A stretch of 64,000 bases of DNA from Pseudolabrys sp. (GTDB taxonomy: Bacteria > Pseudomonadota > Alphaproteobacteria > Rhizobiales > Xanthobacteraceae). Shown here piece after piece: positions 48,979 through 57,614 of the stretch. Where the stretch lies: assembly GCA_030684935.1 (NCBI GenBank), contig JAUXXH010000023.1, forward strand, positions 62,001-126,000, given 5' to 3'. Made by a program: the position numbers and the translations under genes. The notes beneath the pieces were generated by a model. That model was not told the DNA's origin. It saw only the letters and a program-made list of their open reading frames with translations, and searched no databases. Every line of letters starts with the position of its first letter. The first letter of the stretch is position 1.

Positions 48979-50214
48979 TTACTTCCTCGCCGCGGTCGCC
49001 AGCGCGCCGCAGTCGCTCTTGGCCTTCTCGCCGGCAAAACGCGCATCGATCCATGACTGCGCCAGCGCGCCGCCGGCCGACATGGAGCCGTCATGGTCGG
49101 CGCCCGGCATCCGCGCATAGGCGACGACATTGCCCTTGGCGCACAGGTTCCTGACCGTGGTGTCGGTGTCCTTCGGCAGCACGGTGTGGTCGCCGGTGCC
49201 CTGCACCACCAAAGTCGGCGCGGCGATGCGCAGGCGGCCCGGTTCGTTGGCGGCGGCCACCTTGCGGAAGGCGGCGAGATCCGGCTTGGCGACGAACTGG
49301 TCCTTGGCGATGGCCGTCGACCAGTAGCCCTTGGTCAGGGCCGCCGTCATGCAGCCGTTCATCAGGTCCGGCAGATGCGACCGCGCCTCGGCCGTGAGAA
49401 TGCGGCCGAGATCGATGCCGCGATGATTGGCGGCATAGGATTGCAGCACATAGAGCGTATAGGGCAGCGCCAGTTCGACCTTGTCCGATTTCATCACCGC
49501 GTCGAGCCGGCCGGCGATCTGCGAGCCGGGCGCGAAGGCGACGTTGCCGACCAGCGTGAAGTCCGGAAGATACTTGGCGCCCTGCGCCGCCGCGAACAAA
49601 TCGACCTGGCCGCCCTGCGAATGGCCCATCACGGCATAACGCTTGCCGATCTTCGGCTCGATCGAGCGCGCCGCGCGCAACATGTCGAGCGCGTTGCGGC
49701 CGGTCGGAATGCCTTGCAGGAACGGATGGAAGCCGGGGACGCCGAGGCCCTGATAGTCGGTGGCGACCACCGCGTAGCCTTTCTTGACGAAGCCATCGAG
49801 CAGCGTGCGGATGACGGCAATGTATTCGTGTTCCGGTCCTTTATCGGTGTCGCGCGACGGCGCGCAGGCCGGCGCCAGACCGGTCGTGCCGTGGGTCCAG
49901 GTGATCACCGGCCAGCCGCCGCGCGGCGCTTCGCCGGGCGGAATTGAGACGGTGCCGCTCACCGGCACGATTTTCCCCTCCGCGTCGGTGGAGCGGTACA
50001 GCGTCAGCACATTGCGGGCGGCGCTCGGCAGCGCCATCGTGCCCTCGAAGGCCCGCGTCCAGACCACCGAACCGCGCTCGCCCTTCGGCAGCGGCGACGG
50101 CGGCGTGTAGAAAGCTGCGCCTTCAGGTCCCGCCGTTTTCGGACCGGCCGCGGCCGGCAGGATGACGCCGAGGCACAGGGCGGCGGCGAGTGCTGAAATA
50201 CGCTGACACGTCAT
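48979..50214 (-). CDS. Secreted lipase-family alpha/beta hydrolase
   Basis: A 411-residue exported protein (signal peptide about 1-24, ending AAAG). The nucleophile Ser is in VMGHSQGGQVDLFAAA near residue 193. The family block TWTHGTTGLAPACAPS near 106 and the later QGTGDHTVLP with the acid and ADHDGS with the His fit secretory lipases (LIP family). It probably hydrolyses esters outside the cytoplasm. The ATG at 50214 has AAGGTG about 9 bases upstream; an in-frame ATG at 50241 is an alternative. The gene is divergent from the M24 gene. Confidence 0.83.
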   Translation of the reverse strand: MTCQRISALAAALCLGVILPAAAGPKTAGPEGAAFYTPPSPLPKGERGSVVWTRAFEGTMALPSAARNVLTLYRSTDAEGKIVPVSGTVSIPPGEAPRGGWPVITWTHGTTGLAPACAPSRDTDKGPEHEYIAVIRTLLDGFVKKGYAVVATDYQGLGVPGFHPFLQGIPTGRNALDMLRAARSIEPKIGKRYAVMGHSQGGQVDLFAAAQGAKYLPDFTLVGNVAFAPGSQIAGRLDAVMKSDKVELALPYTLYVLQSYAANHRGIDLGRILTAEARSHLPDLMNGCMTAALTKGYWSTAIAKDQFVAKPDLAAFRKVAAANEPGRLRIAAPTLVVQGTGDHTVLPKDTDTTVRNLCAKGNVVAYARMPGADHDGSMSAGGALAQSWIDARFAGEKAKSDCGALATAARK

Positions 50215-50439
50215 CGGGCGGGCACCTTGGGTTTGAGCCATTCGCCCGCTGGCATAGCGGACAAAAGTTGAAGACAAGGTGAAGCCGCTCCACCCGCGCG
50301 CGCGGCAGGCAAGTTCTGACTAAACTCCTAGTTTCGGCGTGGCGCGGCCGGATTCGCAAATGTCCGGGCAAGGTCTATAAAGCGGCCAACGCCCCGGCTA
50401 TAAAGCCGCTCATCCAATGACCCGCGTGAGGAGACGACC

Positions 50440-51732
50440 ATGGACCAGACCGTCCGCAAGATCAGCGCCGAAGACATCAATCCCCGCCATAACTGGGGCC
50501 GTGCGCTGCCTTCGCTCGGCATCATGGGGGTCGATTTCGAGGAACGCGTCGATTACCGCCGCCTGCACCGCTACCGGCTCGGCCGCGCCAAGCAGGCGCT
50601 GGAGAATTCCGAGCTGGGCGCCTTGCTGGTGTTCGACGTCAACAACATCCGCTACCTGACCTCGACCAAGATCGGCGAGTGGGAGCGCGACAAACTGGCG
50701 CGGTGGGCGCTGCTGACCCGCACCGGCGAGCCGATTTTGTGGGACTTCGGCTCCGCCGCCATGCATCACAAGCTTTACGCGCCGTGGCTCGAGCCGCAGA
50801 ACTGCAAGGCCGGCCTGATCGGCCTGCGCGGCACCGTGCAGCCCTCGTTCGGCCTGATGAAGCGCCACGCCGAGGAAATCGCCTCGATGCTCAAGGAAGC
50901 CGGCGTCGCCGACATGCCGATCGGCGTCGACATCATCGAACCGCCGATGATGTTTGAGTTGCAGAAGGCCGGCGTCAACGTGCAGGACGGCCAGCAGGTG
51001 ATGCTGGAAGCCCGCGAGATCAAGTCGCAGGACGAAATCGCGCTGTTGAACCGCGCCGCCGCCATGGTCGACGGCGCCTATCATTTGATCAACGAGACGC
51101 TGCGTCCCGGCGTGCGCGAAAACGACATCGTCGCCGAGGTCAACAAGTTCCTCTACACCCACGGCTCCGACGACGTCGAAGCGGTCAACGCCATTTCCGG
51201 CGAGCGCTGCAATCCGCATCCGCACAATTTCACCGACCGGCTGATCCGGCCGGGCGACCAGGCGTTCTTCGACATCCTGCAGTCGTTCATGGGCTACCGC
51301 ACCTGCTACTATCGCACCTTCAACGTCGGCCGCGCCACCCCGGCGCAGCATGATGCCTACAAGAAGGCGCGCGAATGGCTCGACAGCGCCATGGAACGCA
51401 TCAAGCCCGGCGCCACCACCAATCACATCGCCGAGGCCTTTCCGACCGCGGGCGAGTTCGGCTTCCCCGATGAAATGTCGGCCTTCGGCCTGCAATTCGC
51501 GCACGGCCTCGGCCTGGCGCTGCACGAGCGGCCGATCATCTCGCGGGTCATCTCGATGGATCATCCGACCGAGATCAAGGAAGGCATGGTGTTCGCGATC
51601 GAAACCTACTGCCCGGCGACCGACGGCTATTCCGGCGCCCGCATCGAGGAAGAAGTCGTCGTCACCGACAAGGGCTGCCAGGTGATCTCGCTGTTCCCGG
51701 CCGAGGAACTGCCGATCGCGGCGCGCTACTAG
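50440..51732 (+). CDS. M24 family (creatinase/aminopeptidase-fold) protein with an altered metal site
   Basis: A 430-residue protein with a creatinase N-terminal domain (about 55-185) and a C-terminal pita-bread domain (about 205-420). It resembles Xaa-Pro peptidases and also DddP-type DMSP lyases, which share this fold. Of the five usual metal ligands four are present: Asp in QAFFDIL, His in FAHGLGLALHE, Glu in MVFAIETY and Glu in RIEEEVVV. The second Asp, 11 residues after the first, is Cys in the segment GYRTCYYRTF. It may use a changed metal or be non-peptidase. The gene is followed by lrgA after 10 bases and probably forms an operon with it. Confidence 0.85.
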   Translation: MDQTVRKISAEDINPRHNWGRALPSLGIMGVDFEERVDYRRLHRYRLGRAKQALENSELGALLVFDVNNIRYLTSTKIGEWERDKLARWALLTRTGEPILWDFGSAAMHHKLYAPWLEPQNCKAGLIGLRGTVQPSFGLMKRHAEEIASMLKEAGVADMPIGVDIIEPPMMFELQKAGVNVQDGQQVMLEAREIKSQDEIALLNRAAAMVDGAYHLINETLRPGVRENDIVAEVNKFLYTHGSDDVEAVNAISGERCNPHPHNFTDRLIRPGDQAFFDILQSFMGYRTCYYRTFNVGRATPAQHDAYKKAREWLDSAMERIKPGATTNHIAEAFPTAGEFGFPDEMSAFGLQFAHGLGLALHERPIISRVISMDHPTEIKEGMVFAIETYCPATDGYSGARIEEEVVVTDKGCQVISLFPAEELPIAARY

Positions 51733-51742
51733 ACCGGGCTCC

Positions 51743-52126
51743 ATGCTCGCCGCCCTTGCCGCGCTTCTGGCCTGCCAGCTTGCAGGTGAAGCGATGGTTC
51801 GGGCGGCGGGCCTGCCGGTCCCCGGCCCGGTGGCCGGCATGGCGCTGCTGTTTTTGCTGATGGTGGCACGCGCGCCACTGCCCAAGGCGCTCGGCGACAC
51901 CGCCGACGGGATGCTCAAACATCTGTCACTGCTGTTCGTGCCGGCCGGCGTCGGCGTGGTGCAGAATCTGAACACACTCGGCGACGAAGGCTTGCGGCTG
52001 GTGCTGGTGGTGGTGCTGGCGACCGTGATTGCGCTGGCGGCGACCGCGCTCACCTTCGAATATCTCGCCCGGTTCATGCACGTCGACGAAAACGCGGCCG
52101 ACCACGACGGGCGCGGCACGCCATGA
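51743..52126 (+). CDS. lrgA: CidA/LrgA family membrane protein
   Basis: A 127-residue membrane protein with four hydrophobic segments and the family block GLPVPGPVAGMALLF near residue 24. CidA/LrgA proteins are holin-like and in some bacteria act in cell lysis control or small-acid transport together with LrgB. Its stop overlaps the start of lrgB as ATGA. It follows the M24 gene by 10 bases. Confidence 0.88.
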   Translation: MLAALAALLACQLAGEAMVRAAGLPVPGPVAGMALLFLLMVARAPLPKALGDTADGMLKHLSLLFVPAGVGVVQNLNTLGDEGLRLVLVVVLATVIALAATALTFEYLARFMHVDENAADHDGRGTP

Positions 52127-52842
52127 GCAACTTCGTCCAGCTCTGGGTCTATCTTTCGGGCCAGCCGCTGTTGTGGTTGACGGCGACGCTGGTTGCCTAT
52201 GTCGCCGCCGACGCGATCGCCGGAGCCTCCAAGCGTCATCCGCTGGTCAATCCGGTGCTGATTGCCGTTATCCTGGTGTCGTCGGTGCTGCTGCTGACCG
52301 GCACCGAGTATCCGACTTATTTTGCCGGCGCGCAGTTTGTGCACTTCCTGCTCGGCCCGGCGACCGTGGCACTCGCGGTGCCGCTGGTGCGGCACCTGCC
52401 GCAGGTTCGGCGCACATTGGTGCCGATGCTGGTTGCGCTGGTGGTCGGTTCGCTGGCGGCCATCGTGTCGGCGGTGCTGCTGGCCCAGGCCTTCGGGCTC
52501 GACCGCGCCTCGACCCTGGCGCTGGCGCCGAAATCCTCGACCGCCGCGATTGCCATGGGCATCGCCGAGCAGACCGGCGCCGACCCGGCGCTGACGGCCG
52601 TGCTGGTGATCCTGACCGGCATCAGCGGCGCCATCATCGTCACCCCGCTGATGAATGCGCTGCGATTGAAGAACTATGCCGCGCGCGGCTTCGCGGCCGG
52701 GCTTGCCTCGCACGGCATCGGTACCGCGCGGGCGTTCCAGGTTTCGCCGCTTGCCGGCACCTTCGCCGGCATCGCGCTGGGGCTGAACGGCCTGCTGACG
52801 GCGCTGCTGGTGCCGTTGGTGATAAAATGGTTACTAGGTTGA
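52123..52842 (+). CDS. lrgB: LrgB family membrane protein
   Basis: A 239-residue protein with about seven hydrophobic segments. The family core includes GPATVALAVPLVRHLPQ near residue 84, LALAPKSSTAAIAMGIAEQTG near 135 and GIGTARAFQ near 200. With LrgA it forms a pair that in plants and some bacteria exports glycolate or glycerate and in Gram-positive bacteria modulates murein hydrolases. Which of these applies here is not shown. Start and stop are coupled with lrgA. Confidence 0.9.
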   Translation: MSNFVQLWVYLSGQPLLWLTATLVAYVAADAIAGASKRHPLVNPVLIAVILVSSVLLLTGTEYPTYFAGAQFVHFLLGPATVALAVPLVRHLPQVRRTLVPMLVALVVGSLAAIVSAVLLAQAFGLDRASTLALAPKSSTAAIAMGIAEQTGADPALTAVLVILTGISGAIIVTPLMNALRLKNYAARGFAAGLASHGIGTARAFQVSPLAGTFAGIALGLNGLLTALLVPLVIKWLLG

Positions 52843-52869
52843 CGGTTGAAGAGAGAACGAGCGACGCCC

Positions 52870-53097
52870 ATGCTTCCCAACGCACCCCGTTACATTTCGC
52901 CGAAAGAACGCGCCGAGAGCCGCGCACGGATGATCCGCTTTGCCTACTGGATGGTGGTCGGCATACCGATCTTCGTCGCGCTGATGATGTTCGGCTACAG
53001 CGACCAGGCGCCGCAATGGCTGCGCAGCACCACCGCCAGCATTGATGCCATGCTCGGGCTGCCGGTGCTGTGGCTGGTCACCAAATTTGCGGCCTAG
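52870..53097 (+). CDS. Small hypothetical membrane protein
   Basis: A 75-residue protein with a basic N-terminal part (LPNAPRYISPKERAESRARM) and two hydrophobic segments (about 24-42 and 58-73). It follows lrgB by 27 bases and may belong to that operon. I do not recognise a family. The ATG at 52870 is preferred over an upstream TTG because it begins the ordered sequence. Confidence 0.6.
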   Translation: MLPNAPRYISPKERAESRARMIRFAYWMVVGIPIFVALMMFGYSDQAPQWLRSTTASIDAMLGLPVLWLVTKFAA

Positions 53098-53183
53098 CGC
53101 AGAGCAGCCGTGCGCATCAGGGCTGGCTGAAAAGGTCCGGCGGGACTATCTAAGTCAGGATCTCCACTGCCGGAAACACGCCT

Positions 53184-53621
53184 ATGCCCGTCGAATTTCG
53201 CCACGCCGCTGCGCCAGCCCAGACCGCTCTGCCGGCCACCGCCGGCCAGGCGCTGTGGCGCGGCTTTCGCGGCAAATGCCCTGCCTGCGGCGAGGGCCCC
53301 CTGTTCGGGAAGTTCCTGAAGGTCAATGACGCCTGCCCGCATTGCCACGAGGAAATGCACCACCACCGCGCCGACGATTTCCCGGCCTACCTGGTGATCA
53401 TCATTGTCGGCCATATCCTGGTGCCGCTGGTGCTGGCGGTGGAGACCCATATCGCCCCCCCGGTGCTGCTGAGCATGCTGCTGTGGCCGGCGATCGCGCT
53501 GGTCTCCACACTCGGCCTGCTGCAGCCGGTCAAGGGGGCCGTGGTCGCGGTGCAATGGTTCGGCGGCATGCACGGCTTCGAAGATGCCAAGAAGGCGCGA
53601 GCCCCCACCCCTCTGCGCTAA
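53184..53621 (+). CDS. DUF983 family membrane protein
   Basis: A 145-residue protein with a zinc-ribbon-like N-terminal part, FRGKCPACGEGPLFGKFLK and CPHCHEEM (Cys pairs near residues 34 and 52), followed by HHRADDFPAYLVI and two or three hydrophobic segments. This is the DUF983 pattern, common in alphaproteobacteria and sometimes linked to cytochrome oxidase genes. Function is unknown. Confidence 0.82.
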   Translation: MPVEFRHAAAPAQTALPATAGQALWRGFRGKCPACGEGPLFGKFLKVNDACPHCHEEMHHHRADDFPAYLVIIIVGHILVPLVLAVETHIAPPVLLSMLLWPAIALVSTLGLLQPVKGAVVAVQWFGGMHGFEDAKKARAPTPLR

Positions 53622-53708
53622 TCTCCTGCCCTGATTAATTCGCTCACGCGATACGGAACCAAACATCAAGCCGCGACTTGGTCCCCGCTAACTCAAAGGG
53701 GATTGAAT

Positions 53709-53876
53709 ATGGCTGAAGGTAATGGCGGCGGCGGTATCGGCGTACTCGGCGTTCTGGTCGGCGCGCTCATTGTGATTATCGTCGGCGGCGGCCTGTTGTT
53801 TGCCACCGGCAATCTCGGCGGCAAAACCTCGACGGTGAAGGTCGAACTGCCCGCGATCACCGCGCCGGCCAAGTAG
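53709..53876 (+). CDS. Small glycine-rich single-span membrane protein (55 residues)
   Basis: An open frame with ATG at 53709, AAGGGG 8 bases before it and TAG at 53874-53876. The protein has a Gly-rich head (AEGNGGGGIG), one hydrophobic segment (VLGVLVGALIVIIVGGGLLF) and a short periplasm-side tail with VKVELPAITAPAK. It is too short for most gene finders. It resembles small alphaproteobacterial membrane proteins of unknown function. Confidence 0.65.
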   Translation: MAEGNGGGGIGVLGVLVGALIVIIVGGGLLFATGNLGGKTSTVKVELPAITAPAK

Positions 53877-53891
53877 CCGCCTGACGCGCTG

Positions 53892-54656
53892 TCAGGCCCG
53901 CTTTGACGTCTTTTCCCTCAGGTGCGGAAAGCGTTCGCTCAGCAGTGAGCCGTGATAATATGTCGGCGCGTAAGCCGGTTCTGCACGAATATTCTCGAAC
54001 CAGGCGACGACCCGGGGCAGATCCTGCCAGTCGGCAAAGCCGAGATCGTCCATGCGCACCAGCGCCGGCATCACCGCCACGTCGGCAAGCGTCATTGCCT
54101 TGCCTTGCAGCCACGGTCCGCCGCTCTTTTCGATCTCGGCATCCATGCGCTCGTAGGTCCGGCGCAGGCGGCCGAGCGCGTCGTCCATCTCGTGCTGCGG
54201 AAATCCGGTCTGCCCCATCTTCATCATGAACTCGCGGCGCAGCGGCTTGCTCTCGGCCATGGCGATGAATTCCTCGCGGCTCATCTTCTGGAAGCTGGGC
54301 AGGAAGGCGAGGTTGAAGGTCGGCACGCGCACGGCCGGCGCAGGCATCTCGTCAAAGAAATGCATCAGCGCCCGCATGCGGGCGCGCTCGACCGGATGCT
54401 CCGGCGTAAAGCTTTGCGCAGGCGACACTTCGTCGAGATACTCGGTGATCACCGTTGAATCCGTGACGACCGCGCCGTCGTGGTCGAGCGTCGGCACCAC
54501 ACCGTTCGGATTGAGCTTGAGATAATCGGGCTTGAGCTGATCGCCTTCAAGCAGATTGAGCTTCACTTCCTCGAACGGCAGGGCCTTGGCGTTCAGTACA
54601 AAGCGCACCCGCTGGCTGCAGGTCGACTGCGGCGCATTATAAAGTTTGAACGTCAT
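53892..54656 (-). CDS. Glutathione S-transferase family protein
   Basis: A 254-residue two-domain GST. The N-terminal thioredoxin-like domain reads KLYNAPQSTCSQRVRFVLNA, in which Ser/Thr/Cys before the helix is the likely glutathione contact, then NPNGVVPTLDHDGAVVTDST with the cis-Pro and Asp-Ser pair. The C-terminal helical domain ends near 245 with LADVAVMPALVRMDD. The substrate is unknown. It lies on the same strand as the dehydrogenase before it, with an intrinsic terminator between. Confidence 0.88.
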   Translation of the reverse strand: MTFKLYNAPQSTCSQRVRFVLNAKALPFEEVKLNLLEGDQLKPDYLKLNPNGVVPTLDHDGAVVTDSTVITEYLDEVSPAQSFTPEHPVERARMRALMHFFDEMPAPAVRVPTFNLAFLPSFQKMSREEFIAMAESKPLRREFMMKMGQTGFPQHEMDDALGRLRRTYERMDAEIEKSGGPWLQGKAMTLADVAVMPALVRMDDLGFADWQDLPRVVAWFENIRAEPAYAPTYYHGSLLSERFPHLREKTSKRA

Positions 54657-54674
54657 CGTCTTCTCCCGGTGTGA

Positions 54675-54701
54675 AAAAGGGCCCCGCAGCGGGGCCCTTT
54701 C
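54675..54701 (-). terminator. Rho-independent terminator after the hydroxyacid dehydrogenase gene
   Basis: An 11-bp stem, AAAGGGCCCCG and CGGGGCCCTTT, with a 3-base loop between the two minus-strand genes. On that strand it is followed by a run of T residues. It ends the dehydrogenase transcript before the GST gene. Confidence 0.75.
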
Positions 54702-54724
54702 CAATCATCGATGGGCGGCCCGGC

Positions 54725-55681
54725 TTACAGCCCGGTGCCGACCTTGGCGTTTTCCGACTCGAGCTTCATGCCGGCCAGTTCGGCCATGGTCTCCGCCATC
54801 TTGGCGAAGTCCTGCGCCAGAATCTCCTTGGCGTTCGGCTGCGACAGCGCCTTGCCGATGTGCTGCTGGATGACCTCGCGTGTCGCCGCCGTCACCGGCA
54901 TCGGCACGTCGTACTCGCGGCCGAGATCGAGGCCGAGGTCGAGATCCTTGCGCAGCAGTTCCGGCGTGAACGTCGCTGTCCAGTCGAGATTGACCAGCGC
55001 CGGCGTCTTGTAGGCGGTGAACATCGAGCCCATCACGCCGTTGTTCATGAAGGCCAGGAAGGCCTGGCGCGGCACGCCCATCTTGTTGGCGAGCAGCGTG
55101 ATCTCGATCAGGTTCTCGATGACGACGCCGAGCATGACGTTGTGCGCGATCTTGCAGATGCGCGCCAGTTCGCCGTCGCCGACATAGGACACGCCGCGCG
55201 GCGCGAACACCTCGATCACCGGCATGGCCGCCTTGGCCGCGGCTTCCGGTCCCGACACTACCGACGACAGCTTGCCGGCGGCGATGACCTGGCCGTTGCC
55301 CGACACCGGCGCGCAGACGAATTCAATATTGTGCTCTTTCAGCCGCCCACGGATGCGTACCGAATCGTCGACCGAGATCGACGAGCAGTCGACGAAGGTC
55401 TTCGGCAGCTTGCCTTTGGCATTGGTGACGATGCCGTCCTTGCCGAAATAGACTTCCTCGAGGTCCTTGCCCTCCGAGACGATGGCGAACAGCATGTCGA
55501 CGCCGGCCAGATCGACTGGCTTGTCGACGACCTTGGCGCCGAATTTGGTCAGCGGCTCGGCCTTGGACTTGGTACGGTTCCAAATGGAGATGTCGTAATC
55601 CGCCTTGGCGAGGCGTTCCGCCATCTGGAAACCCATACGGCCAACGCCGATCCAGCCGATTTTTTGTGCATTCTTCGACAT
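54725..55681 (-). CDS. NAD(P)-dependent beta-hydroxyacid dehydrogenase
   Basis: A 318-residue enzyme of the 3-hydroxyisobutyrate dehydrogenase family. The cofactor motif GWIGVGRMGFQMAERL is at about residues 9-24, the substrate motif VDCSSIS near 100 and the GDGELARICKIAHNVMLG block with the catalytic Lys near 175. The usual DAPVSGG segment reads CAPVSGNGQ. The substrate is a 3-hydroxy acid, or an aldehyde in the reverse direction, of unknown identity. It is divergent from the ABC uptake operon, which suggests a shared role. ATG at 55681 is chosen; GTG one codon upstream is an alternative. Confidence 0.87.
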   Translation of the reverse strand: MSKNAQKIGWIGVGRMGFQMAERLAKADYDISIWNRTKSKAEPLTKFGAKVVDKPVDLAGVDMLFAIVSEGKDLEEVYFGKDGIVTNAKGKLPKTFVDCSSISVDDSVRIRGRLKEHNIEFVCAPVSGNGQVIAAGKLSSVVSGPEAAAKAAMPVIEVFAPRGVSYVGDGELARICKIAHNVMLGVVIENLIEITLLANKMGVPRQAFLAFMNNGVMGSMFTAYKTPALVNLDWTATFTPELLRKDLDLGLDLGREYDVPMPVTAATREVIQQHIGKALSQPNAKEILAQDFAKMAETMAELAGMKLESENAKVGTGL

Positions 55682-55903
55682 CACGAAATCCTTCCCATAA
55701 AAATCGCGCCGGGACCGGCCGCGCTCCTGCGCGCCTTTACCGTTTCCGCAGCAATTCCGCTAGTGGTCCCCGATTCGACGGAATGGCGTATCGCGCGCTT
55801 GTGGTCTGCCTTCAAAACGCTATCCTGCACCCAAGGCCGATCACAAGGCCAGGGATCCAAAGAGGTCCGGGGAAACAACACCAAGGTAGGAAGCGCGCGC
55901 ACC

Positions 55904-56731
55904 ATGCAGGATGCCGCCGTCGCCACACCGTCTACGTCCGCGCGCGCCGGCATGCGCATCGGCGAGAATATCCGCGTCATCGGGCGCAACCTGTTCCCAT
56001 TTCTGGTCGTCGCTGTGATCTGGGAGATCATCGCGCGACTTGAAGTGTTTTCGCGCCGCCTGTTTCCGACGCTGGAGGAAATCTTCTCCTCGCTGTACCG
56101 CCTGACGGTCGCCGGCATTCTACCGATGCATGCCTTTGAGACGGTGCTCCGGCTGCTGTCCGGCTTTGCCATTGCCGCGGTGATCGGTGTGACCATCGGC
56201 GTATTGATGGCCCGCTCGCGGCGCGCCGAGGACATCTTCCTGCCGCTGGTCAGTATTCTGGCGCCCATTCCCGGTCTCGCTTACGCGCCGCTGTTCCTGC
56301 TGTGGTTCGGGCTCGGCAATTTTCCGGCGGTGCTGCTGGTCGGCTTCGTGTCGATGTTCCCGATCATCTTCAACAGCTGGACCGGCGTGAAGGCGGTGAA
56401 GGAAATCTGGGTGCGCTCGGCGCAAGCCATGGGCGCCGACGACAAGCGCCTGTTCCGCTACGTCATCCTGCCGGGCGCCCTGCCCTACATTCTCACCGGG
56501 ATGCGGCTCGGTCTGGCGCAGGCCTGGCGCGTTCTGGTGGCCGTGGAAATGCTGGCGGCGGTGCCGTGGGGCCTCGGCTGGCTGATATTCGGCGCGCGGG
56601 AAATGCTCAACACAGACGTCATGATGGCCGGCATCCTGCTGATCGGGGTGATCGGCCTGCTGCTGGAGAAGCTCGTGTTCGAGAAGATCGAGCGCTACAC
56701 CGTGGTTCGCTGGGGGATGATCACCGCATGA
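55904..56731 (+). CDS. ABC transporter permease (SsuC/TauC family), first
   Basis: A 275-residue permease with about six membrane segments and the family coupling loop AMGADDKRLFRYVILPGALPY-like sequence (AMGADDKRLFRYVILPGAL near residue 190). It belongs to the sulfonate/nitrate/taurine-type permeases. The stop overlaps the start of the second permease as ATGA. It is the first gene of an operon of two permeases, an ATPase and a solute-binding protein. The ATG at 55904 follows a 220-base gap. Confidence 0.9.
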   Translation: MQDAAVATPSTSARAGMRIGENIRVIGRNLFPFLVVAVIWEIIARLEVFSRRLFPTLEEIFSSLYRLTVAGILPMHAFETVLRLLSGFAIAAVIGVTIGVLMARSRRAEDIFLPLVSILAPIPGLAYAPLFLLWFGLGNFPAVLLVGFVSMFPIIFNSWTGVKAVKEIWVRSAQAMGADDKRLFRYVILPGALPYILTGMRLGLAQAWRVLVAVEMLAAVPWGLGWLIFGAREMLNTDVMMAGILLIGVIGLLLEKLVFEKIERYTVVRWGMITA

Positions 56732-57579
56732 CCATGATCGCCCAAACCGGCGCAAATACCGGCCTTCAGGACGGCAAGACGCCCGACCCTGCCAAGCGAG
56801 CGGCCAGTTGGCGCGCCATACGCCGCGCCGCGATCACCATCGGCCTCGCTCTGGCGACCTATGAACTGATCGCGCGGACCGGCTCGTTTCCCCGCGCGCT
56901 GCTGCCGACCATACCGATGATCGTGCGGACGCTGTTCGCGATGCTGCTCGACGGCAGCATGCTGATGCACTCGATGTATACGCTCTATCGCGTGCTGTTC
57001 GGCTTCTTCCTGGCGATGGTGGTCGGCATTCCGCTCGGCATCCTGATGGCGCGGTTTCGCCGCGTCGAACAATTCTTCCTGCCGCTGGTCAGCGCGCTGA
57101 TGCCGATCCCGTCGTTCGCGCTGGTGCCGCTGTTCATGCTGTGGTTCGGCATCGGCAACCTCACGACGATCATTATCGTGTTCTACGCCGCGACCTTCCC
57201 GATGATCTTCAACACCTGGTCGGGCGTGCGCTCGGTCAACCCGCTCTGGCTGCGCGCCGCCGGCGCGATGGGCGCCGACGAACACAAGCTGTTCTGGAAA
57301 GTGATCATCCCCGGCGCCTCACCCTTCATTATCACCGGCATGCGGCAGTCGTTCCTGCGCGCCTGGATCGCCGTGGTCGGCGCCGAGATGATCGCCGCCT
57401 CGAACTGGGGGCTCGGCTGGGTGATCTTCGATGCCAAGGAATTCCTGAACGCCGACATCATGCTGGCCTCGTTGGCCGTGATCGGCTTCATCGGCTTCGC
57501 CTTCGAACGGCTGGTGTTCGGCTCGCTCGAACGCGGCACGGTGATGCGCTGGGGCATGATGCGATCGGCCAAGAGCTAG
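56728..57579 (+). CDS. ABC transporter permease (SsuC/TauC family), second
   Basis: A 283-residue permease, a diverged paralogue of the one before it, with the coupling loop AMGADEHKLFWKVIIPGASPF near residue 190. Most transporters of this group use one permease gene and make a homodimer. Two different genes here suggest a heterodimeric channel. The start overlaps the previous stop by four bases. Confidence 0.9.
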   Translation: MTMIAQTGANTGLQDGKTPDPAKRAASWRAIRRAAITIGLALATYELIARTGSFPRALLPTIPMIVRTLFAMLLDGSMLMHSMYTLYRVLFGFFLAMVVGIPLGILMARFRRVEQFFLPLVSALMPIPSFALVPLFMLWFGIGNLTTIIIVFYAATFPMIFNTWSGVRSVNPLWLRAAGAMGADEHKLFWKVIIPGASPFIITGMRQSFLRAWIAVVGAEMIAASNWGLGWVIFDAKEFLNADIMLASLAVIGFIGFAFERLVFGSLERGTVMRWGMMRSAKS

Positions 57580-57614
57580 CGCGCGCAACAAGTACAGTAC
57601 CGGAGAGAAGCGGA

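Noticed and set aside
50410-52713. A 767-codon open frame on the minus strand
   Set aside because: It is antisense to the M24, lrgA and lrgB genes, which have clear motifs and coupled starts.
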